DNA of 64,000 bases from Zhihengliuella halotolerans (GTDB lineage: Bacteria > Actinomycetota > Actinomycetes > Actinomycetales > Micrococcaceae). The DNA lies in NCBI RefSeq assembly GCF_004217565.1, contig NZ_SHLA01000001.1:1674001-1738000 (forward strand), read 5' to 3'. A program made the translations under genes and the position numbers. Positions 18,243 to 27,972 of this stretch are shown in pieces. The notes under the pieces were generated by a model. The model made no database searches. It was not told the origin of the DNA and saw only the letters and a program-made list of their open reading frames with translations. How positions within the stretch are numbered: the stretch's first letter is position 1; every line of letters starts with the position of its first letter.

Positions 18243-19559
18243 CTAGAAGAGCTCGTTACGGAACGGCTCACCCTGCACGAGGGTGCGGTGCCATTCGATC
18301 GCCGACGCGTCCGTGAGTGAGGCGACCTGGTCGATGACGGCGCGCAGCCGGCCGCCGTCGTCCCGGGCATCGTGCCAGTCGGCGGCGAACATCGGCTCGA
18401 GGTACTGATCACCGGTCTCGGTGAGCAGGTCGACGAGGTCCCCGATGATCTCCCGCTGGCGCTGATAGATCGGCTGCCGTTCGTCGCTGGTCATCACGTA
18501 GGCCGTCGCGAGGCCCTTCATCGCGGCGATCTCGTGGTCCGTCTCCTCGGGCACGATGAGCCGCCCGTTGAAACGGGTCAGCGGGTCCCGACCGAACTCG
18601 GCCCGCGTGGCCTCGATCGCGGCGGAGCAGAACCGGCCGATGAACTGGCTGGTCATGTCCTTCAGCGCGGCCATGGAGCGCCGGGATCCGTTCGCCGCGG
18701 GCACCCACTCCTCGGTGGCCTCCAGGCGCCCGAGGGCGGCGCTGATCGTGGCGTCGTCGACTCCCGGAAGGTACCAGCGGCGCGTGTACTCGATGACGCG
18801 CCCGCGGTGGTCCGGGTCCTGCATCCAGCGCAGCTGGAATCGGCCAGCGACGATCGCGTCCTCGACGTCGTGCACCGAGTAGGAGATGTCGTCGGCCAGG
18901 TCCATGACCTGCGCCTCCATGCACGTCTGCCCGGGTCCGGGGCGCGCGCCCGTGTCCCCGCTCCCCGAGCGCAGCCACTCAAAGATGGGCAGGTCCTCGG
19001 CGTAGACGCCGAACTTCTTGGTCTGCTTGCCGTTCTTGACGGGGGCGTCCGGGCGCGTCCACGGGTACTTGCAGGCCGCGTCGAGCGAAGCGCGGGTCAG
19101 GTTCAGGCCGGCCGATCCTCCGTTGTGTCGGAAGGTCTTCGTCTCGAGCCGGGTGAGCAGGCGCAGGGTCTGGGCGTTGCCCTCGAACCCGCCGATGGAG
19201 GCCGAGAGCGCGTCGAGGGCCTTCTCGCCGTTGTGCCCGAAGGGCGGGTGGCCGAGGTCGTGGGAGAGGCAGGCGGTGTCGACGACGTCGGGGTCGCAAC
19301 CGAGCGTCGCGCCCAGCTCGCGGCCGACCTGGGCGACCTCGAGCGAGTGCGTGAGCCGGGTGCGCACGAAGTCGTCGGAGTACGGGGCAACGACCTGCGT
19401 CTTCGCCCCGAGCCGGCGCAGGGCCGAGGAGTGCAGCACGCGGGCCCGGTCGCGCTCGAAGCTCGTCCGATAGGACTTCTTCGGCGGCTCCGGCACCCAG
19501 CGCTCGTGGTCGTAGGCCTCGTAGCCGGGCACGGCACGCATCCCGTTGCCCTCAGCCAC
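18243..19559 (-). CDS. dgt: Deoxyguanosinetriphosphate triphosphohydrolase-like HD protein
   Basis: Dgt-family enzymes hydrolyse dNTPs to nucleoside and triphosphate, with a metal held by an HD motif. Here the motif appears as CLSHDLGHPPFGHNGE, preceded by THSLEVAQVGRELG, and QVMDLADDISYSVHDVED completes the metal site. The 438-residue length fits the family. The start at 19559 overlaps the dusB stop by eight bases, so translation is probably coupled with dusB. The dusB-dgt-dnaG order is common in actinobacteria. Confidence 0.93.
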   Translation of the reverse strand: MAEGNGMRAVPGYEAYDHERWVPEPPKKSYRTSFERDRARVLHSSALRRLGAKTQVVAPYSDDFVRTRLTHSLEVAQVGRELGATLGCDPDVVDTACLSHDLGHPPFGHNGEKALDALSASIGGFEGNAQTLRLLTRLETKTFRHNGGSAGLNLTRASLDAACKYPWTRPDAPVKNGKQTKKFGVYAEDLPIFEWLRSGSGDTGARPGPGQTCMEAQVMDLADDISYSVHDVEDAIVAGRFQLRWMQDPDHRGRVIEYTRRWYLPGVDDATISAALGRLEATEEWVPAANGSRRSMAALKDMTSQFIGRFCSAAIEATRAEFGRDPLTRFNGRLIVPEETDHEIAAMKGLATAYVMTSDERQPIYQRQREIIGDLVDLLTETGDQYLEPMFAADWHDARDDGGRLRAVIDQVASLTDASAIEWHRTLVQGEPFRNELF

Positions 19560-20799
19560 CGGACACGTCCGATTCCGCCGCGGCGATCATGGCCTGGTGC
19601 TCGGCATTGAGTTCGCGCGAGTCCAGCCAGCCGTCGGGCAACGCGGGGCGCTTAGGTGAGCCGGCGCGGCCGCGCGGGCCCTCGGCGTCGGCGCCCGGGT
19701 ACCCAGCCTCGGGGTTGAGCTGGTCGAGCAAGTGGCGCAGCTGCTCGAGCGTGCCGACGGTGGCCATCGCCGCGCGCAGCTCGCCGCCGACCATGTAGCC
19801 CTTGAAGTACCAGGCGACGTGCTTGCGGATATCCCGCAGTGCCTGTTCCTCGTTGCCGAAGTAGTCGATGAGCAGCTCGGCGTGGCGGTAGAACGTCTCC
19901 CCCACCTCGGTCAGGGTCGGAGTGAACCGGGTGTCGCGGCCGTCGAACGCGGCCTGCAGGTCGCCGAAGAGCCACGGCCGGCCCTGGCATCCGCGGCCGA
20001 CGACGACGCCGTCGACTCCCGTCTCGCGGACCATGCGGACGGCGTCCTCCGCGGTCCAGATGTCGCCGTTGCCGAGTACGGGAACGTCGGGCAGGGCCTC
20101 GCGCAGCTCCTTGATGGCGGACCAGTCGGCCTGGCCCGAGTAGAACTGGCCCGTGGTGCGCCCGTGCAGGGTCACCGCGGCGACTCCGTAGTCGCGGGCG
20201 ATGCGGCCGGCATCGAGGAACGTCAAGTGGTCCTCGGTCACGCCCTTGCGCATCTTGATCGTCAGCGGGATCTCCCCCTTGGCGGCCTCCGTCGTCGCTG
20301 CGCGGATGATGGACTCGAACAGCCCGGTCTTCCACGGCAGCGCGGAGCCGCCGCCCTTGCGCGTCACCTTGGGCACGGGGCAGCCGAAGTTCAGGTCGAT
20401 GTGATCGGCGCGGTCCTCCTCGACGAGCAGGCGCACGGCCGCGCCGACGGTCTTCGGGTCGACGCCGTAGAGCTGGACGGAGCGCACCTCCTCGTCCTCG
20501 TCGTGGGAGATGATGCGCATCGACTTCTCGTTGCGTTCGACGAGCGCGCGGCTCGTGACCATCTCGGCCACGTACAGCCCGCCGCCGTACTCGCGGCAGA
20601 GGCGGCGGAAGGCCTTGTTGGTGATGCCCGCCATCGGCGCGAGAACGACGGGAACGTCGACGGTGAGGTTTCCCAGCTTGAGCGGCGGCAGCTCGAGCTT
20701 GGTGCTCGAGCCGGCGTGCGCGGGCGCACCGGAGGCGGGCGCCGCCGGGGGTGCGGCGGCGTCGTGCTGGTTGCGAGGGGCGGAAGCTGTCACGGTCAC
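19552..20799 (-). CDS. dusB: tRNA-dihydrouridine synthase
   Basis: The FMN enzyme reduces specific uridines of tRNA to dihydrouridine. The 415-residue protein has VPVVLAPMAGITNKAFRRL, the catalytic cysteine in DLNFGCPVPKVTRKGGG, TLHGRTTGQFYSG and VVVGRGCQGRPW, all Dus hallmarks, after a disordered N-terminal extension of about 40 residues rich in Ala and Pro. GTG 20799 was chosen because GATAAT lies just six bases before it and no ribosome binding site is seen, suggesting a leaderless mRNA; GTG 20793 is an alternative. It overlaps dgt downstream. Confidence 0.94.
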   Translation of the reverse strand: MTVTASAPRNQHDAAAPPAAPASGAPAHAGSSTKLELPPLKLGNLTVDVPVVLAPMAGITNKAFRRLCREYGGGLYVAEMVTSRALVERNEKSMRIISHDEDEEVRSVQLYGVDPKTVGAAVRLLVEEDRADHIDLNFGCPVPKVTRKGGGSALPWKTGLFESIIRAATTEAAKGEIPLTIKMRKGVTEDHLTFLDAGRIARDYGVAAVTLHGRTTGQFYSGQADWSAIKELREALPDVPVLGNGDIWTAEDAVRMVRETGVDGVVVGRGCQGRPWLFGDLQAAFDGRDTRFTPTLTEVGETFYRHAELLIDYFGNEEQALRDIRKHVAWYFKGYMVGGELRAAMATVGTLEQLRHLLDQLNPEAGYPGADAEGPRGRAGSPKRPALPDGWLDSRELNAEHQAMIAAAESDVSGG

Positions 20800-20812
20800 C
20801 GATCTATTATCG
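20800..20812 (-). promoter_or_regulatory. Candidate leaderless promoter of dusB
   Basis: On the minus strand GATAATAGATCG directly precedes GTG 20799. The AT-rich hexamer stands out in GC-rich sequence, lies at -10 spacing from the start codon, and no Shine-Dalgarno element is present. Confidence 0.45.
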
Positions 20813-20837
20813 CAAGTCCGTGCAAATCGGGGCGGGT

Positions 20838-22208
20838 TCAGGCGTCCGGCTCGGCTCCGGGCGCGGCGCGGCGCCCACGACGGCGGGGACCGGCCTCCGG
20901 TTCCTCCGCCTCGGGGGCGGCGAGGACGGCCGCGAGCTCGTCCGGCGCCACAGGGCCGGAGACGGGCCGAATGTTGCCGCGGGCCGTCGGCGTCCCGCCC
21001 GTACCGACGGCTTTGACGACGGCGACGGCGATCGCGGTGGTCACGGGGATGGCGAGAACGAGGCCGATCGAGCCGACGAGCGTGCGGACGACCTCTTCCA
21101 CGAGCTCGCCGGAGGTGAAGGTGTCCAGCAGGGCCCGGTCGTAGAGGGTCACGAGGATCAGCATCGGCAGCACGGCGCCCGCGTAGGCGAACGCGATCGT
21201 GTAGACAGTGGAGGCGATGTGGTCGCGGCCGATGCGCATCGCGGCGGTGAAGAGGTCCTTCGCCGAGCGCCGCGGGTTGGACTCGGCGAGTTCCCAGACC
21301 GCCGACGACTGCGTGATCGTGACGTCGTTGAGGACGCCGAGGCCTGCAATGAGCAACCCGCACAGGATGATCCCGGACAGGGAGAGCTCGGGCACCTGGT
21401 TCACGAGGGTGTACTTGGCGTCGTCCCCCACCCCCGTCAGGTGCACGGCGCCGGTCGCCCACGCCGCCAACGCCGTGGTCACGGCGAGACCGAAGATCGT
21501 GCCCAGCAGCGCCGTCGTCGTCCTCGCGGTGAAGCCGTGCGCGAAATAGAGCACGGCGATCATGATCAGTGCCGACCCGACGAGGCCGACGAGCAGGGCG
21601 GGCTTGCCCTCGACGAGGGCCGGGATCATGAACTTCGAGAGCACGAAGTACGCGCCGATCAGCCCGAGCAGCGCGCGGAAGCCGCGCCACCGGGCCACCA
21701 GCACGACGACGAACGCGTACAGCGCCGAGAGCAGCAGGATCGGCGCCGTGCGCACGAAGTCGACGAAGATATAGGTGGCCGCCGACCCCGTGACAGCGTT
21801 GGTGAGGTCGAGGTAGCGAACCTGATCGCCGGGCTCGACGCCCGTCGCGGCCAGGATCTCGGGCGGGACCTCGACCGGGACGGGGCTGCCGCCGGCGTTG
21901 GGCTCGACGTAGGCGACGTCGCACTTCTGCGCCTGCCCGCCGGCGTCTTCGAGATCGCCCGAAGACGGGCAGGTCTCGTTGATGACCTGGCGGACCGTGC
22001 CGGAAACGAAGTCCACTCCCGCGGCCGCCGAGTAGGGGTCATCGAGCTGGACGCGCTCGGCTCCCCCGCCGGTCGGCCACAGGAACCAGGTGCCGACGAT
22101 GGTCAGCAGCGCCAGCGGCAGCAGGATGGCGGACAGGATTGTCCGTGCCCGCCGCCGGCGGACCGGGTCGGCGATACGTACGTCGTCGTGGCTGTGGCCG
22201 TGGCCCAC
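20838..22208 (-). CDS. YibE/F-like multi-pass membrane protein
   Basis: The 456-residue protein begins with a His-rich segment (GHGHSHDD), then one helix, an extracytoplasmic domain (about residues 45-150) with two cysteines, about seven further helices, and an Arg/Ala-rich tail. It shows the YibE/F pattern around YFAHGFTARTTTALLGT and GLGVLNDVTITQSSAVWEL. The family's function is not established; transport is suspected. GTG 22208 follows AAGGGGG with good spacing. It sits between dusB and a GNAT gene on the same strand. Confidence 0.85.
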   Translation of the reverse strand: MGHGHSHDDVRIADPVRRRRARTILSAILLPLALLTIVGTWFLWPTGGGAERVQLDDPYSAAAGVDFVSGTVRQVINETCPSSGDLEDAGGQAQKCDVAYVEPNAGGSPVPVEVPPEILAATGVEPGDQVRYLDLTNAVTGSAATYIFVDFVRTAPILLLSALYAFVVVLVARWRGFRALLGLIGAYFVLSKFMIPALVEGKPALLVGLVGSALIMIAVLYFAHGFTARTTTALLGTIFGLAVTTALAAWATGAVHLTGVGDDAKYTLVNQVPELSLSGIILCGLLIAGLGVLNDVTITQSSAVWELAESNPRRSAKDLFTAAMRIGRDHIASTVYTIAFAYAGAVLPMLILVTLYDRALLDTFTSGELVEEVVRTLVGSIGLVLAIPVTTAIAVAVVKAVGTGGTPTARGNIRPVSGPVAPDELAAVLAAPEAEEPEAGPRRRGRRAAPGAEPDA

Positions 22209-22226
22209 CGCGCCCCCTTCGGTTTT

Positions 22227-23159
22227 CTAGTCGGTCGAGACGATGTGCGTGGTGGTCACGACCGTCGCCTGGCCGGCGGCGATCAGCCCGTCGACGACCT
22301 CGCGCAGGGCGGTCATGGCGTCGTCGACCTCGATCTTGACCGGGTACTGGTGCGCGAGCATCGCGATGAGGCCGAAGACCGCATGCTCGGCCGCGGACTT
22401 CTCGAGCTCCGGGTCCCAGCCGATGAGGACATCGGCCGGCGCGTCGAGCCGGTCCGGCTCGTAGCTGATCGCGAAGGAGAGGATCTTCCCGCCCTTGGCC
22501 TTGGGCTTGTCGCGCAGCACGACCGAACCTTTGGCGCCGGTCGCCTCCGAGAGCAGCATGGTCTGCGCGCGGCCGAGCGTCATGTCCGCACGGTCCCACT
22601 CGTGCACCGAGTTGTAGAACTCGGTGACCAGGCGGGTCAGCTCGACGGAGCCGGTGGCCGACTCCTCGAGGGTGAGCCCGTCGTCGGTGAACTCGGGCAG
22701 CTTCATGCCGCCCGGCTCGACGACGACAGCGCGCGAGCGCATGATCTGCGACTGGCCGACGGAGGCCGCGAACCCGGCGGAGGCGCCGGCGTCGTTCCCC
22801 TCATCCGTGTAACGGGACTTCAGCGCGGCGACGCCCGAGGGCGCGCCCTCGCGGCGCAACTGCCGCAGAAGCTCGGTCGCGATCCCCTGGCGCCGGTGGT
22901 CGCGGGCGACCTCGACGTAGAACCAGAGCCGGTCCGGGTGCAGCGAGGACTCGAACACGGTCGCCGCGGCGATCGGCACCCCCTGGTCCTCGGCGACGAC
23001 GGTCCGCGCCCACGGGTCGTCGTGGCTGGCGCGCAGCATCGTGCGGTCGACGTGGGCCTGCGGCGTGGCCGGGTCGCCCCACACCTGCAGCAGCGCCAGG
23101 TCGTCGCCCTCGCGCCACGGGCGGTAGGTCAGGTGGTGAAGTCCGGGCTGCTCGGTCAT
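22227..23159 (-). CDS. GNAT-family N-acetyltransferase
   Basis: The 310-residue protein has an acetyl-CoA-binding GNAT core in its first 130 residues, with the motif VARDHRRQGIATELLRQL (the R-x-x-G-x-G/A loop). The C-terminal half is a second, degenerate GNAT-like module without a clear loop, so it resembles tandem-GNAT actinobacterial proteins. The substrate is unknown. Its ATG comes two bases after the glyS stop, so it is co-transcribed with glyS; such pairing does not show a functional link. Confidence 0.82.
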   Translation of the reverse strand: MTEQPGLHHLTYRPWREGDDLALLQVWGDPATPQAHVDRTMLRASHDDPWARTVVAEDQGVPIAAATVFESSLHPDRLWFYVEVARDHRRQGIATELLRQLRREGAPSGVAALKSRYTDEGNDAGASAGFAASVGQSQIMRSRAVVVEPGGMKLPEFTDDGLTLEESATGSVELTRLVTEFYNSVHEWDRADMTLGRAQTMLLSEATGAKGSVVLRDKPKAKGGKILSFAISYEPDRLDAPADVLIGWDPELEKSAAEHAVFGLIAMLAHQYPVKIEVDDAMTALREVVDGLIAAGQATVVTTTHIVSTD

Positions 23160-23161
23160 GA

Positions 23162-24547
23162 TCAGGCCCCCAGCAGGCGGGCGGCGAGGTAGGACTGGAC
23201 GTTCTCGAGCGGCACTCGTTCCTGGCTCATCGTGTCGCGCTCGCGGATCGTCACGGCCTGGTCCTCGAGCGTGTCGAAGTCCACGGTGATGCAGAACGGG
23301 GTGCCGATCTCGTCCTGGCGGCGGTAACGGCGGCCGATCGCACCGGCGTCGTCGAAGTCGATGTTCCAGCGCTTGCGCAGGTCGGCGGCCAGGCTCTTGG
23401 CGGTCGGGGCCAGATCGTCCTTCTTCGACAGCGGCAGGACGGCGGCCTTGACCGGGGCCAGGCGCGGATCCAGCTTGAGGACGGTGCGCTTGTCCACCCC
23501 GCCCTTGGTGTTGGGGGCCTCGTCCTCGGTGTAGGCGTCGACGAGGAACGCCATCATGGAACGGGTCAGGCCGAAGGACGGCTCGATCACATACGGCGTG
23601 TACCGCTCGCCGGAGGCCTGATCGAAGTACTGCATCTTGGTGCCCGAACCCTTGGTGTGGCTCGAGAGGTCGAAGTCGGTGCGGTTGGCGACGCCCATCA
23701 GTTCGCCCCACTCGTTGCCGGTGAAGCCGAACTTGTACTCGAAGTCGATCGTGCCGGCGGAATAGTGGGCGCGCTCGTCCTCGGGGACGTCGAACCGCCG
23801 CATGTTCTCCGGATTGAGGCCCAGGTCTACGAACCAGTTCCAGCAGTCCTCGACCCACTCGGTGAAGAAGCGGTGCGCGTCCTCCGGTGCGGTGAAGAAC
23901 TCGATCTCCATCTGCTCGAACTCGCGGGTGCGGAAGATGAAGTTGCCGGGGGTGATCTCGTTGCGGAAGGCCTTGCCGATCTGGCCGATGCCGAAAGGCG
24001 GCTTCTTCCGGGAGGCCTGGACCACGTTGAGGAAGTTTACGAAGATGCCCTGGGCCGTCTCGGGGCGCATGAAGTGCAGCCCCTCCTCGTTGTCCACGGG
24101 GCCGAGGAAGGTCTTGAGCAGGCCGGAGAACTGCTGCGGTTCCGTCCACTTGCCCTCCTGGCCGGTCTCCGGGTCCCGGACGTCCGCGAGGCCGTTCTCC
24201 GGCGGACGCCCGTGCTTGCGCTCGTAGGCCTCCAGGAGGTGGTCAGCACGGTAGCGCTTGTGGGTGTGCAGCGACTCGACGAGCGGGTCCGTGAAGGTCG
24301 CGACGTGGCCCGAAGCCTCCCAGACGGCCTTGGGCAGGATGATCGAGGAGTCCAGCCCGACCATGTCCTCGCGTCCGCGGACGAAGGTCTGCCACCATTC
24401 GCGCTTGATGTTCTCCTTCAGCTCCGTGCCCAGGGGTCCGTAGTCCCACGCGGAGCGGGAACCGCCGTAGATCTCACCGGCCTGGAAGACGAAGCCGCGC
24501 CGCTTGGCGAGGGAGATGACCTGATCGAGTTTGGACTGCGGTGCCAT
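23162..24547 (-). CDS. glyS: Glycyl-tRNA synthetase (alpha2 type)
   Basis: The class II enzyme charges tRNA-Gly. The 461-residue protein has [24 protein letters not shown] at the N-terminus split over motif regions, motif 2 as [21 protein letters not shown] (partly), and the C-terminal anticodon-binding domain beginning near [19 protein letters not shown]. It is the single-chain bacterial/eukaryote-like type, as usual in actinobacteria. ATG 24547 has AGGAG upstream. No T-box leader was seen. Confidence 0.96.
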   Translation of the reverse strand: MAPQSKLDQVISLAKRRGFVFQAGEIYGGSRSAWDYGPLGTELKENIKREWWQTFVRGREDMVGLDSSIILPKAVWEASGHVATFTDPLVESLHTHKRYRADHLLEAYERKHGRPPENGLADVRDPETGQEGKWTEPQQFSGLLKTFLGPVDNEEGLHFMRPETAQGIFVNFLNVVQASRKKPPFGIGQIGKAFRNEITPGNFIFRTREFEQMEIEFFTAPEDAHRFFTEWVEDCWNWFVDLGLNPENMRRFDVPEDERAHYSAGTIDFEYKFGFTGNEWGELMGVANRTDFDLSSHTKGSGTKMQYFDQASGERYTPYVIEPSFGLTRSMMAFLVDAYTEDEAPNTKGGVDKRTVLKLDPRLAPVKAAVLPLSKKDDLAPTAKSLAADLRKRWNIDFDDAGAIGRRYRRQDEIGTPFCITVDFDTLEDQAVTIRERDTMSQERVPLENVQSYLAARLLGA

Positions 24548-24637
24548 GAACTACTCCTGGTGGCGCGGCCGCTGGTTGCGGTCCGCCATGGGGGACAAAT
24601 ACCGAGTACACCCTAGCGGAAACGCACCCCGTTGGCC

Positions 24638-25618
24638 TCAGCGGAAGCGCAGCCCGCGGCCCGGCGCCGAGGCGATGACGACGGCGGCCAGCGCCACGAG
24701 CGTCCCCAGCACCGTCGATGCGCTCACGGTCGAGCCGGGAACGGGCGCGATCGCGTCGATGGCGAGGGACCCGAGCAGCTGACCGGCGATCAGGCCGAGG
24801 CTCGTCACGAGCACCCCGAGGAAGCGCACCAGCACGGCGCCGGCGCCGATGAAGAGGATGCCGAGCGGGCCGCCGAGATACATCCACCAGACGCCCGGGA
24901 GCGCACCGGCCGGGCCCGCGAACGGCAGCATGATCAGATACGTGAGAATCAGGGCGACGGTGCCGACCAGGAAATTGAAGAAGGTCGCCGGCAGCGGGTT
25001 CCCGTAGTGGCGGGTCTGCACCCCGTTCATGGCCTGCTGGAAACCCATGAGCAGGCCCGCGACGAACGGCATGAGCATCGGGCCGACGACGGCGAATCCC
25101 ACTCCGCGCTCCGCGAGCGTGGGCCAGACGACCCAGAGGACGCCGGCGAGCGCGAGCAGCGCGCCGACGAACCGCTCCGTGCTGACGGGGCGGGGGCCGC
25201 CGGGGCCGAAGCCGATCCTGTCCACGACCAGGCCGGAGCCGATCTGTCCGGCCACGTTGGCGACCGTGAAGAGCGCGAGACCGAGGAAGGTCACCACGAG
25301 GCCCTGGCTGACAACGAAGAACGCACCGAAACCGCCGGCGAGCATGTACCACCAGGGGAAGTTGCCGGCGCGCACGTGGCCCGGCATCGCCCGCAGGCCG
25401 CGACGGCCGACAGGCAGCGCGAGGATCGCCACGCTCAGCAGGGCCAGGCCGACGCCGAAGGAGACGACGGCGGCGCCGACGCCGCTGCCGATCTCGTCGC
25501 CGAGGGCCCCGTTGACGCGCCCCTGCAGCGGCATGCCGCAGCCGGCGATGAGCGCCATGAGCAGACCGATCGGCAGCGGAAGTGCGGACCGGTCGGTTGC
25601 GCGGGCAGCGGGTGTCAT
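24638..25618 (-). CDS. YdcZ-type DMT family transporter
   Basis: The 326-residue protein has about ten membrane helices arranged as two related halves. Each contains the YdcZ pattern: ALIAGCGMPLQGRVNGALG in the first and LLMGFQQAMNGVQTRHYGN in the second, with GPLGILFIGAGAVLVRFLG late. This is a fused duplicate of the five-helix DUF606 unit. Its transport substrate is unknown. ATG 25618 is preceded by GAGGAAGAGGA. It is divergent from the S4 gene. Confidence 0.85.
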   Translation of the reverse strand: MTPAARATDRSALPLPIGLLMALIAGCGMPLQGRVNGALGDEIGSGVGAAVVSFGVGLALLSVAILALPVGRRGLRAMPGHVRAGNFPWWYMLAGGFGAFFVVSQGLVVTFLGLALFTVANVAGQIGSGLVVDRIGFGPGGPRPVSTERFVGALLALAGVLWVVWPTLAERGVGFAVVGPMLMPFVAGLLMGFQQAMNGVQTRHYGNPLPATFFNFLVGTVALILTYLIMLPFAGPAGALPGVWWMYLGGPLGILFIGAGAVLVRFLGVLVTSLGLIAGQLLGSLAIDAIAPVPGSTVSASTVLGTLVALAAVVIASAPGRGLRFR

Positions 25619-25709
25619 TCGTCCTCTTCCTCGAGTCTGAGCCGCCGACGCCATGCGGCGAACGCGTTGCCCGGCGGCAGCGCGACCGGGCGTCGGTCAT
25701 TCGGCCCGC

Positions 25710-25724
25710 CTACACTGTATAACC
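25710..25724 (+). promoter_or_regulatory. Candidate leaderless promoter of the S4 gene
   Basis: TACACT (25711-25716) lies eight bases before the ATG at 25725, with no ribosome binding site between them. Confidence 0.45.
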
Positions 25725-25958
25725 ATGACGGACACCGCCCCTGAGACCATCTCCATCCGCGACGAATCCATCCGCCTCGGCCAGCTGCTCAAGCTCGCAA
25801 ATCTCGTCGAGGACGGGATCGAGGCCAAGACCCTGATCGAGGAGGGGCACGTGCTGGTCAACGGCGAGACCGAAACGCGCCGCGGCCGCCAGGTCCGCCA
25901 CGGCGACACCGTCACGCTCGATGAGAGCACGATCGCGGTGTCCTCCGAGCTGGCCTAG
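25725..25958 (+). CDS. Small S4-domain RNA-binding protein (YaaA/YbcJ-like)
   Basis: The 77-residue protein is almost entirely one S4 RNA-binding fold: IRLGQLLKLANLVEDGIEAK, then LIEEGHVLVNGETETRRGRQV, matching the small YbcJ/YaaA group. Such proteins bind structured RNA, possibly rRNA, but the partner is unknown. It is a lone plus-strand gene between two divergent or convergent neighbours and appears leaderless. Confidence 0.88.
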   Translation: MTDTAPETISIRDESIRLGQLLKLANLVEDGIEAKTLIEEGHVLVNGETETRRGRQVRHGDTVTLDESTIAVSSELA

Positions 25959-25970
25959 GGCCACCGGGCG

Positions 25971-26624
25971 CTAGGCCTCGACGGCCGCCAGCGGGATCGT
26001 CTGCCGCAGGAATTCGCAGACGTGCCCCATCTCGGTCGGGTTGATGCTGTGCGCCAAGTTCGCGTATTTCATCTTCGTCAACTTCGTCTTCGCGTTGGCC
26101 CACCGGTTCGTGAAGTCGATCTTCGCCTCGGTGATGACGGGGTCCGCGTCGCCCCGCCCCCAGAAGAGGGGCAGGCCGGCGGATGCGACGGCGTCGTCAT
26201 GGAAGAAGTCGTTCTCACCCTCCACAGCGAAACCCGAGAGGCCGACGACGGCGGCGATCTCAGTCGGGCGGTGGCGCGCCACGGAGGTGGCCATCGCCAT
26301 GCCCATCGAGAAGCCGAGCAGCGTCACCGAGGTGAACTGATCTTTGACCGTGTCGAGCCACCCGACGACGTCAGCCGCGGCACCGACCGCCTCCGGCGTC
26401 GAGTAGGACAGGTCGGACGCGAGGCCGAACCACGCGAAGCCGGGCCCGATCGCGTGCGGGGCACGGACCGACGCCAACGTGAATTCGGGCGGCAGCATCG
26501 GGGCGAGACCGATCAGGTCGCGCTCGTGGGACATGTATCCGTGGAACAGCACGATGAGCGGCGTCCCCGCGCGCTCCTCTTCAGGCCTGCTCCACACGAC
26601 TTCAGGCTTCCATACACTCGTCAT
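25971..26624 (-). CDS. Alpha/beta hydrolase (phospholipase/carboxylesterase type)
   Basis: The roughly 217-residue protein has the alpha/beta hydrolase core: LIVLFHGYMSHERDL (oxyanion region), the nucleophile Ser in LGFSMGMAMA (G-x-S-x-G), Asp in GRGDADPVI and His in NLAHSINPTE. It looks like the carboxylesterase YpfH group, acting on acyl esters. Two in-frame ATGs (26633 and 26624) are possible; the second was chosen because the family fold starts soon after. It ends 12 bases from the S4 gene (convergent) and is downstream of metX. Confidence 0.84.
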   Translation of the reverse strand: MTSVWKPEVVWSRPEEERAGTPLIVLFHGYMSHERDLIGLAPMLPPEFTLASVRAPHAIGPGFAWFGLASDLSYSTPEAVGAAADVVGWLDTVKDQFTSVTLLGFSMGMAMATSVARHRPTEIAAVVGLSGFAVEGENDFFHDDAVASAGLPLFWGRGDADPVITEAKIDFTNRWANAKTKLTKMKYANLAHSINPTEMGHVCEFLRQTIPLAAVEA

Positions 26625-26681
26625 GGAACCCATTGAACCATCGGCGGGCGCCCGCCCCGGCGAGCGCGACACCCGTGCCGC

Positions 26682-27881
26682 TCAGTCGGCGAAGATCGTC
26701 CGCTTCAGCGCCGCGGAGAGCTGTTCGACGTCGGTGAGGAACCCGTCGTGACCGACCGGGGTGCGGATGTACTCGACGTTCGGTCGATTCGGCACGTGCG
26801 CGGCCATGGCCTCGGCCTGCGCGGGCCAGTAGAGGCGGTCGCTGTCGACGGCGGCGACGAAGAACTCGATGCCTTCGAGCGCGCCGAGCGCGGCCTCGAC
26901 GCCGCCGCGGCCGCGCCCGACGTCGTGGCTCATGAGCGCTTCTGTGATCACGAGATAGGAGTTCGCGTCGAACCGCCCGACGAGTTTGGCCGCCTGGTAG
27001 TCCAGGTAGCTCTCCACCTGGTAGCGGCCGCGGTCGAGCGACGGGCTGCCCAAGGGCTGCTCGTCGCACTGGGGCTCACGGCCGAAGCGGGCGTCGAATT
27101 CGACGTCCGACCGGTAGGTGATGTGGGCCATCCGACGCGCGATCCCGAGCCCGGCGACGGGCCCCTCGCCGAATCCCGTCGCCTCGCCCGGGCCGGCCGC
27201 CGGCGCGCGGTAGTAGTCGCCGCCGGCGAAGTCCGGATCCAGCCGGATCGCCTGCGTCTGAATCTGGGCGAAGGCGATCTGCTCGGCGGTCGAGGCAGCC
27301 GTCGCGGCGATCGGCACGCAGCGCCGCACGCGCCCGGGCAGTGTCGCCGCCCATTCGAGGGCGCGGGCGCCTCCCATCGAGCCGCCGATCACGGTGTGCC
27401 AGGCGTCGACGCCGAGCGCGTCGGCCAGTCGCTCCTCGAGCCGGACCGAGTCGCGGATCGTCGTGAACGGGAACCGCGAACCCCATGCGCGGCCGTCCGG
27501 CGCGGCGCTGCCGGGACCGGTCGTGCCGTTGCAACCGCCGACCATGCCGGGGGCCACGACGAAGTATTTGTCCGTGTCGATGGTCCGACCGGGGCCGACG
27601 AACCCGTCCCACCATCCGGGCTCGTCGCTGATTCCACGGGCGACGTGGGTGTCTCCGGTCAGGGCGTGCAGCAGCAGCACCGCGTTGGCGGCGTCCGCGT
27701 CGAGCGTCCCCCACGTCTCGTAGGCGATATCGACGCCGGGAAGCGTCCCGCCGGTCTCGAACGCGAACTCGCCCGTGCGCAGTACGCGCAGCACTCCGTC
27801 CGCGTCCAGCGGCCGCTCCCCTGCCCCGGCACGCTTGGGCACGCCGGCTGCCTGCATGATCGTGTCGACGTCGCTACTCAC
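26682..27881 (-). CDS. metX: Homoserine O-acetyltransferase
   Basis: MetX acetylates homoserine with acetyl-CoA, the first dedicated step to methionine. The 399-residue alpha/beta-hydrolase-fold enzyme has VVAPGMVGGCNGTTGP, nucleophile Ser in IGGSMGGARALEW, and the late Asp (AVDSDRLYWP) and His (PVGHDGFL) of the triad. The start is GTG 27881. It follows metY after about 90 bases on the same strand, so both are likely governed by the SAM-IV riboswitch in front of metY. Some MetX-like enzymes use succinyl-CoA, which cannot be settled here. Confidence 0.93.
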   Translation of the reverse strand: MSSDVDTIMQAAGVPKRAGAGERPLDADGVLRVLRTGEFAFETGGTLPGVDIAYETWGTLDADAANAVLLLHALTGDTHVARGISDEPGWWDGFVGPGRTIDTDKYFVVAPGMVGGCNGTTGPGSAAPDGRAWGSRFPFTTIRDSVRLEERLADALGVDAWHTVIGGSMGGARALEWAATLPGRVRRCVPIAATAASTAEQIAFAQIQTQAIRLDPDFAGGDYYRAPAAGPGEATGFGEGPVAGLGIARRMAHITYRSDVEFDARFGREPQCDEQPLGSPSLDRGRYQVESYLDYQAAKLVGRFDANSYLVITEALMSHDVGRGRGGVEAALGALEGIEFFVAAVDSDRLYWPAQAEAMAAHVPNRPNVEYIRTPVGHDGFLTDVEQLSAALKRTIFAD

Positions 27882-27972
27882 TTCACCACTCGTGTTTCTC
27901 GTTGTTCACCTGTGCGAGCCGATGGTTCCTGCCGCCCCCATCGGGCCTTCGGGACGTTGCGGTCCATGGCGG

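Noticed and set aside
16348-18246. Long open frame antisense to dnaG
   Set aside because: No family features are visible, and dnaG on the other strand is unmistakable.
20751-23192. Very long open frame antisense to dusB, the YibE/F gene and the GNAT gene
   Set aside because: Its product is low-complexity, rich in Arg, Asp and Gly, with no motif, and the opposite strand carries clear conserved genes. It is a by-product of high-GC third-codon bias.
24548-24637. T-box leader before glyS
   Set aside because: The gap is short and GC-rich, with no specifier loop or conserved T-box sequence on the minus strand.
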